NCBI GenBank assembly: GCA_032871835.1
Contig: CM065299.1
Span: 48,186,706 to 48,250,705, forward strand
Reading direction: 5' to 3'
Length of the DNA: 64,000 nt
Origin: Dipteronia dyeriana
Taxonomy: Eukaryota; Streptophyta; Magnoliopsida; Sapindales; Sapindaceae
Made by a program: the position numbers and the translations under genes. The notes beneath the pieces are model-generated. The model searched no databases and had not been told where the DNA came from. It saw only the letters and a list, made by a program, of their open reading frames with translations. Shown piece after piece: positions 57,500 through 64,000 of the stretch (the first letter of the stretch is position 1; every line of letters begins with the position of its first letter).

Positions 57500-58559
57500 G
57501 GAGAAGATTACAGCAAATGGATGGATGATTCGGTCGATACGATTGCTTGGCCTTCCAATGAAAGTCTTCTCCATGAGTACGAGATGGTTCCCGACCAGAG
57601 CATCGGCAAGAGTTCCAAATCCTCCTCCCAGCCTTGATTTATTTTTGTAGAGAATTTTTGTAAAGATTATTCTTTGTAGGAATTACTATCGGTGAATGTG
57701 ATTGTAATTCAAAGCCGAGTGTTTTAATCCACTTCCTTGCTCGAAATTTCACGGAGTATCTTATCTAACTTGATTCTATTATTCTTTTAATGCCGAGTAT
57801 CTTATTAAACTGGCTATTGCGATTTATGACAAGTATCTTATTAGACTGACTATTGCAATTTATGTCAAGTATCTTATTAAACTGACTATTGCAATCTTTA
57901 TGCCAAGTATCTTATTAAACTGGCTATGGCAATTTATGCCAAGTATCTTATTAAACTGACTAATGCAATCTTTATGCCAAGTATCTTATTAAACTGGCTG
58001 TTGCAATCTTTATGCCAAGTATCGTATTAAACTGGCCTATATTTACCGAATCATCTTGAAACAAATAAGTAAATTTACTCGTTTCATACTCAGGTTATTA
58101 CCCAAACATTACATCAAGACTCACTATGATCATATGTTCGAGTCCTTACACATTACCGAGGATATCTCCCCAGTTTTTATGTGCAAGGGTTTACGGAATC
58201 GTTAAACTTTTCGAACCGCTTAACATAGCTACGCATTTCACCAAAAAAAATCTTGATAGCGCCCCAAGCCTTTCTCAAGAATCTGGTGCATCGGGTTTGC
58301 CTTTTTGCTAAGGTCAATTGACCTTGCTCGGCTGGCATGCTCCTTCGAGCTTCTCCACCTATTAGAAAATCAATGGTCCCAATTATTCTATTTGCATGTT
58401 CTTATTATCATGCTCGTTTTTCATATGTTATCATGCTTTATATTTCAGAAATCCCGAGTTTGATTTTTATTTATAACTGCAAAACCAACAAAAATTTAAA
58501 TTCAAAAGCTAAAATTGTCCTAACTATAAAGGAAACCAAAAAATAATTTAGGGATAGAA
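57500..58559. other. Region between antisense ORF and integrase
   Basis: Holds the end of the antisense transcript region, the 36-38 bp tandem array at 57791-58042 and AT-rich DNA. No further gene is seen. Confidence 0.6.
57791..58042. repeat. 36-38 bp tandem array, seven units
   Basis: Unit starts at 57791, 57827, 57863, 57901, 57937, 57975 and 58013. Consensus begins TGCCAAGTATCTTATTAAAC, followed by TGGCTATTGCAATYTTTA. Units are 36 bp or 38 bp, the last one partial. Confidence 0.93.
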
Positions 58560-59590
58560 AATCTTCAGATATTGGGCATTACATGGTCAGGGTAAGACCC
58601 CTCTATTGGGTCATACAATCCAATATGCTCCATGGCCAGCTATTCCTTCAATTTTTTATGGGCCTTCCCACTTATCAACCAGGGAACCTGTAACTTTTTT
58701 TTTTGTATTCAGTGACACCTTCCTGAGTACCAGGTCTCCTAGTTGGAATTTCCTGACCTGAACATGAGAATTGTATTGGTGAGCTACTCTTTGCTGATAT
58801 GCCATATTTCGTATTCAGGACTTCTCCATTTCCTCTTCTAGCTCATCCAGACTTTGTAACAGCATATCAACATTCTGAACTTCATTATATAGCCTGACCT
58901 GAGTTGATACATATGATGTTTCTAAGGGGATAACAGATTCTGTTCCAAATGCTAAAGTGAATGGAGTCTCTCCGGTTGAAGTTCTTGTTGTTATCCTATA
59001 TGCCCATAATACTTCGGGAAGTTTTTCAACCCAACTTCCTTTCTTGGAATCTAGTTTTGCTTTGCATGTGTGCATGATGATTTTGTTCACTGCTTCAACC
59101 TGCCCATTTGTTTGAGGGTGGGCAGGTGTGGCATAGTAATTGGCAATCCGGTACTCTTTGCACAGCTGTCTGAATTTCAGGTTATCGAACGGGGTGTCGT
59201 TGTAAGTGATTATAGTGTTTGGAACTCCAAACCTATAAAGTATATTCTTTTTCATGAAATTTGTGGTATTTTCTTCTGTGATATGCACCAATGCTTCAGC
59301 TTCTGTCAACTTCGTGAAATAATCAACGGCTACTATTGCATGCTTTGCTCCACCCCCTGTCCCTGCTGACATCAGGCCGATTTAATCTAAACCCCACATG
59401 GTAAATGGCCATGGGGACGTGAGGTTTCTGAGTTGTTCAGGGGGCTTTCGGATATCATAAGCAATCTTTTGGCAAATATTGCAGCTCTCCGAACATCGTT
59501 GTGCATCTGAGAATAAAGTAGGCCAATAATATCCTTTGTGTGCTAAACTTTTACCCCCAGTATGGTTTGTGCAAACTCCCCCATGGATTT
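58560..59590 (-). pseudogene. pol: RET2 integrase
   Basis: Integrase inserts the DNA copy. From 59590 down: a zinc region (GGVCTNHTGGKSLAHKGYYWPT, CNICQK), then the catalytic core with first Asp in WGLD, directly followed by a stop, AIVAVDYFTK, the second Asp position reading ITYNDTPFDN with Tyr where Asp is expected, and the Glu in NGQVEAVNK. The main frame is 59372-58815. C-terminal text continues to about 58560 with several stops (VRKFQLGDLVLRKV, GSLVDKWEGP). The changed active-site residue plus stops make it inactive. Confidence 0.87.
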
Positions 59591-59591
59591 C

Positions 59592-60332
59592 CTATAATAT
59601 CCGACATGCATCCTTCTCTGATACACATCTTTGGAGTGTTCGGGAAAACCCCCTTCTGCATAGTTCTCCTCCAACCAATGTGTACCTTGCTAATTGATAC
59701 CTGATACGTTTTGCTTGTAAGGGATCTTCCGGGAGCACGCCTTCTTCCAGGAACCTTCTCAACTGAGTCATCCAACTGTCTAGCGGTGTTCGGATTTCAA
59801 AAATTTCAAAGTTTTTTGGTTTAGCTATGCTCGGTTTGAGGAGATGTTCAACTAGAATATTTTTTGGCCAGATTGTGGTTGTTGCTGATGCTAGTTTGGA
59901 CAAAGCGTCTGCCTTTTCATTCTCCTCCCTAGGGATCTGGGCAATCATATATTCTTTGAATTTATGGAGGAGTTGTTTTGCAATGTTACGATAGGCTATC
60001 ATGCCTACATCTCTTGCTTGGAAATAATCTAGGACTTGGTTGACAACTACCTGTGAATCGCTAAATATCTCGACTTCATCTGCTCCGAGAGCTATGCAGA
60101 CTCTGAGTCCAGCTAGTAGCGCCTCGTAGTCGGCTTGATTATTGGTTGATTTGAAGTCAAACCTCATGGCACACTCGACATCATCTTCTTCCAGGGTGCA
60201 AACTTGGATCCCTGCCCCGCTGCCGTGAGTGTTTGAAGAACCATCAACATATAATTTCCATGGGAAGTTTTTACCAAACATCCTTTTTGCTTCTAATTTT
60301 GGTTCTGTGAACTCTGCTATGAAATCTGCCAC
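59592..60332 (-). CDS. pol: RET2 second RNase H (Tat-type) with integrase lead-in
   Basis: 246 codons open. The RNase H fold: LYVDGSSNTHGSGAGI (Asp), STNNQADYEALLAGL (Glu), VEIFSDSQVVVNQV (Asp), NEKADALSKLAS (Asp); all four catalytic residues are present. The last third (DSWMTQLRRFLEEGVLPEDPLQAKRIRYQLARY) leads to integrase. A second RNase H of the host-like type placed after the retroviral-type one is a mark of the Tat clade. It continues the frame of 60387-60896 past a stop at about 60385. It would be part of a polyprotein, so the Met is not a real start. Confidence 0.88.
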   Translation of the reverse strand: MADFIAEFTEPKLEAKRMFGKNFPWKLYVDGSSNTHGSGAGIQVCTLEEDDVECAMRFDFKSTNNQADYEALLAGLRVCIALGADEVEIFSDSQVVVNQVLDYFQARDVGMIAYRNIAKQLLHKFKEYMIAQIPREENEKADALSKLASATTTIWPKNILVEHLLKPSIAKPKNFEIFEIRTPLDSWMTQLRRFLEEGVLPEDPLQAKRIRYQLARYTLVGGELCRRGFSRTLQRCVSEKDACRIL

Positions 60333-60386
60333 TGTTTGGCCTTTGAGAGATGTCTCGGGGACGTACTGGATGTCGAATTTACTTAG

Positions 60387-60896
60387 CTAGATTGTCCATT
60401 TGGTTAGTCTTCCTAAAATTTCTGGCTTCTGTAAAATTTGCTTAAGTGTGCAGTCGGTGAGAACTTGAATTGTATGAGCCTGAAAGTATGGCCTTAACTT
60501 CCTTGCGTTGAGACCAATGGTAGGGCCATTTTTTTTGCTTGTGAATACCTGGTCTCGGCTGGTAAAAGTGTTTGGCTGGTAAAAGTGTCTTACTGGCTTC
60601 TGTACTCTATCTTCTGTTTTGACTAGGATTGAACTTGCTGCTAGTTCTATAATTGATAAGTATAAGTGGAGTATCTCTCCCATTTGTGGTTTCGAAAGGA
60701 TGAGATCTTGCCCTAGGTACTCTTTGATTTTTAAGAATTCCTGCTCGCATTCTTTGTTCCATTCGATTTCTTTTCCTTTTTTAATTATTCTAAAAAAGGG
60801 GGCACATCTGTCCGTGGCCTTTGAGATGAATCTACCCAAGGAAGCTAAACATCCTGTTAAGCGTTGTACTTGTTTTAGTATCCTTAGTGAGGTCAT
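60387..60896 (-). pseudogene. pol: RET2 first RNase H region
   Basis: Connects RT to the second RNase H: RLTGCLASLGRFISKATDRCAPFF (tether), IEWNKECEQEFLKIKEYL, LHLYLSIIELAASSILVKTED where the RNase H active-site Asp is not seen, then NARKLRPYFQAHTIQVLTD and LGRLTKWTI. Loss of catalytic residues in this first copy is usual for Tat elements. A frame change separates it from RT. Confidence 0.8.
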
Positions 60897-61024
60897 TTTC
60901 TACAGGGCTTGGATCTTTTCAAGATTAACTTCAATTCCCTTTTGGTGAACCTGGAAAACCAGAAAGCTCCCTGAAGGAACTCCAAATAAACACTTGTTCA
61001 GATTCAGCTTCATTTGGTATCTTC

Positions 61025-61798
61025 TCAAAACATCGAATGTCTCTCGCAGGTTTGAGGTATGTTTTTGGTCAGCATGTCATCTATGTAGACTTCCATGTTT
61101 CTTCCTATTTGTTGTGCGAAGATTCTATTGACCTGCCTTTGGTATGTTGCCCCTGCATTTTTTAATCCGAAGGGCATTAATGTGTAACAGTATAAGCCCT
61201 GATCGGTTGTGAACGCTATTTTTTCTTCGTCAGCCTTGTTCATTTGGATTTGGTTATATCCCGAATAGGCGTCCATAAAACTGAGTAATTCATGACCTGA
61301 TGTAGCGTCCACTAGTTGGTCTATCCTTGGGAGTGGAAAACTGTTTTTTGGGCATGCTTTGTTCAAATCTGTGAAATCTACGCACATTATCCATTGTCCA
61401 TTTTTCTTTTGGACGAGGACTACATTAGCTACCCATTGAGGGTAGTTGATCTCTCTTATTGACCCTACATCGAGTAACTTTTCTACTTCCTGCTTGATTG
61501 CCTGACTTCTCTCGAGATTGAATGACCTTCTCTGTTGTATCACTAGTTTTGCATTCGGGTATACTGCGAGATGATGAGATATTATTTGGGCATCTATCCC
61601 GACCATGTCCTCATGACTCAAGGCGAACACATCCTTGTATTCTTTAAGCAGATCAGTGAGGCTTTGTTTGACTTTTCCTTCCAAATTGGCCCCGATCTTG
61701 ATCTTCTTATCTGGTTCATCTTCTTTCAAGATTATTTCTTCGACCTGTTCATTTTCGGACTCCTTTGATTCTTCCTTTGGGTCAAACTCGAACGACAT
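61025..61798 (-). pseudogene. pol: RET2 reverse transcriptase
   Basis: 257 codons. Acidic start, then DVFALSHEDMVGID, VEKLLDVGSIREINYPQWVANVVLVQKKNG, MCVDFTDLNKACPKNSFPLPRIDQLVDATSG (Asp), SFMDAYSGYNQI, LMPFGLKNAGATYQR and MEVYIDDML, so the YIDD catalytic motif is intact. It ends in a frame change at about 61050. Same frame as the protease segment upstream, separated by stops at 61952 and near 61890. Ty3/gypsy type. Confidence 0.92.
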
Positions 61799-61951
61799 TG
61801 ACTCTTTGTTCTGACTCGGCTATGTTATAGTGCATACTTGTTCACTATCGTTTTTGTCATTGTAAACTGACAAGTTTGCTCTTCGGGCCATCTCTTAGGA
61901 CCCCTTGACTACTCTGACCCCCTGTTCGGTAGGGAATTTAATCATCAATGC

Positions 61952-62700
61952 CTAAGTAGCTGTTACGACCTTAGTTTTATTCAAGAATGGCCGACCTAAC
62001 AGTGCATTATAAGGCCAATTGTCTGAATCTACTACCACGAAATCGAGCAACACTATTCTCTGGCAAGGTGCTACTTCACCTTTTACGGGTAGCTTTACTG
62101 TCCCGATGGGCCTAACCTCAACTCCCTTGAATCCTCTTAGTGGGGTATGAAAAGGCTGCAGATCCTTTCGTTCCAACCTGAGTTGATCGTAGACAGCTAC
62201 ATTGAGAATGTCTACCGAACTTCCATTATCTATTAAAATTCTCCTGACTTCCCTGTGTCCAATTCGGGCACTTATGACCAGGGCCTCGTTTGGTCGAACG
62301 TCGACCCAATGTGAGTCAGCTTCTGTGAATATTATTAGGTCCCATCCTTCATTTACCCTCTTTGGGTCTGGTTCAACCGAGTTCACGTCAAAGTTCTGTC
62401 TTGCCTCCACTGCTTCTCTAATTTCCTGTGTTCGCTCTCGATTACTTCTCCCAGTGGACGGTCCTCCAAAGATTGTTTGTATTACTTCATTGGCCTCGGG
62501 GCTGGCCCTCTGATTTCGACCAGAGCTGTGATCAGCCCTGGTCTCTTTCTTTGTTTCTGACCTCTCATCCATTTTCAAGATTATATCTTGTAAGTGTCCT
62601 TCACGAATGAGGGTTTCTACGTAATCTCTGAGCTGGAAACACTTTGAAGTCTCGTGACCGGTTTCTTTATGGAATCTGCATTATTTTGTTGTATCTCACC
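61952..62700 (-). pseudogene. pol: RET2 gag end and aspartic protease
   Basis: Opens with a gag-type single knuckle (CRFHKETGHETSKCFQLRDYVE, about 62620-62690, with a stop upstream), then a charged linker. The protease follows: VRRILIDNGSSVDILNVAVYDQL (catalytic Asp in DNGSS) and ALLGRPFLNKTKVV. Protease would cut the polyprotein. TAG at 61952-61954 ends the open frame in a region conserved in Tat elements. Confidence 0.87.
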
Positions 62701-63836
62701 GAGCAAACTGAGACTGTCGGCGTGGATCTTTTACTAGATTTTTCTCTTCCAGTATGGCCAGAATTTCTTCCTGCTTTTTCCGAAGTGGGGTGTAGTTGGT
62801 GTATCTTCCTCATAATTTCTCGGTGGTCTGGTCGGCATTACGTCCGTTTCCTTCGTCCTTTCTTTTTTCTTTACCGTTTCCTTTCTGTTTTCCCTTTTGG
62901 TTCTGTACCTTTGACTCGGCATCCTTTTCAGGTTTTCCTCCGTGCATGTAACATCCTCCCGTGGCTAACTCTTCTTCTTCGGCTAGTGCATATCCTCCCG
63001 CCATGTCCATCATATCTGAATATCTGGTTAGACGGGCTTCTCTTAGGTCAAAAGTTAGTCGTCAATTCTATAAATTGTGGATGAATGCAGCTATTATTGC
63101 ATAGTCATTTGCATTGCCGATTTCTGATACTGCATGGCCGAATCTCCCCAGGTATTTTTTCAATAACTCATTTTTCCCTTGTTTCAGCTGAGAAAGGTAA
63201 GCCACTGATTTTTTTCCTGTGAACGTTACCCAGAAATTGTCTTGAGAAACTTCTGCTCACTTCACCGAAGCTTTCGATACTCGCCAGGGGCAATCTCCCG
63301 AACCATCTTGAGCATGTGACTCCTAGAGTTTATGGAAAGTTGAGGCATAGTAAGGGGTCGCTGTGGGCATACTGAGCCATATCACCTTTTTACTGTCTGA
63401 CATGTTCTTTAAGATCCATGTCCTTCTTGAATTGTTCCACATGCGGCATCCTAAATCTTTCTGGGAATGGAGTTCGCAAGATGTTCCTAGTGAATGGAAT
63501 GTCAGAATCGTGGTCGGACAAGTCATTGTACCCATAACGTCTAACCAGTGCGTCCATTTGACGCCAATTGTTTTCGACTTCTCGAGTCAAGCTCTGAATT
63601 ACGACATCTCTATCTCCCACCGGATCTTGATGATGGTCTCTGCTCTTCACTTTACAACCGAGTCTCACGGTTTGATTCTTGTAGGCGTATGGTTCCGTGA
63701 TGGCGTTTGCGATGGTGTCGATCACTATCTTCTGATGACGACTGATCCCTGTGTCGGTCATGCTTACGGTGTCTAGCACGGGCAATCTGATCATGGTTCT
63801 GCCTCTGGCGTGGTTGTTCCTCTTCAGGTGTTTCAC
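62701..63836 (-). pseudogene. gag: RET2 gag
   Basis: Readable from 63836 (MKHLKRNNHARGRTM), with TREVENNWRQMDALVRRYG and the core start SDIPFTRNILRTPFPERFRMPHVEQFKKDMDL at about 63390-63530. It then passes to other frames with the gag fold near 63100-63380, and a Lys/Glu-rich part at about 62810-63013. The upstream part continues beyond 64000. Several frame changes. Parallel to the RET1 fragment at 69-678. Confidence 0.72.
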
Positions 63837-64000
63837 GTCCAGCCTGATTAATTGGAACAGAGTTCCTTCTGGCTTCCGGTGTATTTAGTTCTGGCCCCTA
63901 TATAACCGAACAAAGCCTCGTAGGTGGGAGATTAAGAGGTTGTGCTTCTTCTATAATTAGTAGATCAACTCTTTCCTTTGCTGCGTCTGCCACCAGCTAT

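Larger units (their letters stand above)
53329..64000 (-). mobile_element. RET2: Retand-like (Tat clade) Ty3/gypsy retrotransposon, 5' end beyond the window
   Basis: From right to left: gag, protease, RT, RNase H 1, RNase H 2, integrase, a tandem array, an ORF on the opposite strand, PPT and 3' LTR. The RT-RNH-RNH-integrase order of Ty3/gypsy with a duplicated RNase H and an antisense ORF between pol and 3' LTR is the known layout of Retand-type Tat elements. The 5' LTR is beyond 64000. The left flank candidate for the duplication is AATAC (53324-53328). Confidence 0.9.

Noticed and set aside
1..64000. RET1 and RET2 as two ends of one giant element
   Set aside because: Both read on the minus strand, with RET1 showing its 5' end at 1644 and RET2 its 3' end at 53329, so they point away from each other and each has its own gag start.

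Overview
The window is plant nuclear DNA, most likely from a eudicot. It is AT-rich repeat DNA made almost entirely of nested, decayed LTR retrotransposons. I see no convincing host protein gene, tRNA, rRNA or CRISPR array. The evidence for a plant is the Ty1/copia elements primed by initiator tRNA-Met, the Sirevirus hallmarks (long LTRs, repeated polypurine tracts, an env-like ORF) and a Tat/Retand-type Ty3/gypsy element with two RNase H regions and an antisense ORF. The species cannot be named from the sequence.

Layout, using working names. (1) RET1, 1-1644, minus: the 5' end of a Retand-like element that leaves the window on the left. It sits in COP1 (1645-6489, minus), the 5' part of a copia element, which itself sits in the 5' LTR of SIR1. 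(2) SIR1 (plus) is the oldest visible layer and runs from beyond the left edge to 51390. Its 5' LTR remnant, gag remnant and most of its 3' LTR lie at 6490-12428; the last 117 bp of its 3' LTR reappear at 51274-51390. (3) COP2 (12429-51268, minus, copia) split that LTR; its target-site duplication TTTTG is exact. (4) Inside COP2 lie SIR2 (12695-27493, minus; 5' part lost), COP3 (27494-36465, plus; first part of 5' LTR lost) and SIR4 (37350-46908, minus; exact duplication CATGC). (5) SIR3 (13828-23542, minus, 9.7 kb; exact duplication AACAT) lies inside the SIR2 LTR. A solo LTR of the SIR2 family (44210-46877, plus) lies inside the 5' LTR of SIR4. (6) At 51391-53328 is unique-looking AT-rich DNA carrying a fold-back, Mutator-MITE-like element (51868-52695). 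(7) RET2 (53329 to beyond 64000, minus) is a second, more complete Retand-like copy. It has 3' LTR, PPT, antisense spliced ORF, a 36-38 bp tandem array, integrase, two RNase H regions, RT, protease and gag.

Most elements look inactive. Reading frames are mainly broken by nonsense codons, many of them C-to-T or G-to-A type, and by a few frameshifts. In SIR3 a stop replaces the Tyr of the RT YVDD motif. In RET2 integrase the second catalytic Asp position is Tyr. SIR1 and SIR4 lack pol entirely and share the same in-frame joint between the second gag zinc knuckle and the extreme end of pol, which suggests a gag-only non-autonomous lineage. The most notable structure is a two-part stem-loop near the 3' end of the LTRs. 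It is shared by the Ty3/gypsy RET elements and the Ty1/copia SIR elements, and its inner stem differs between families while staying paired.
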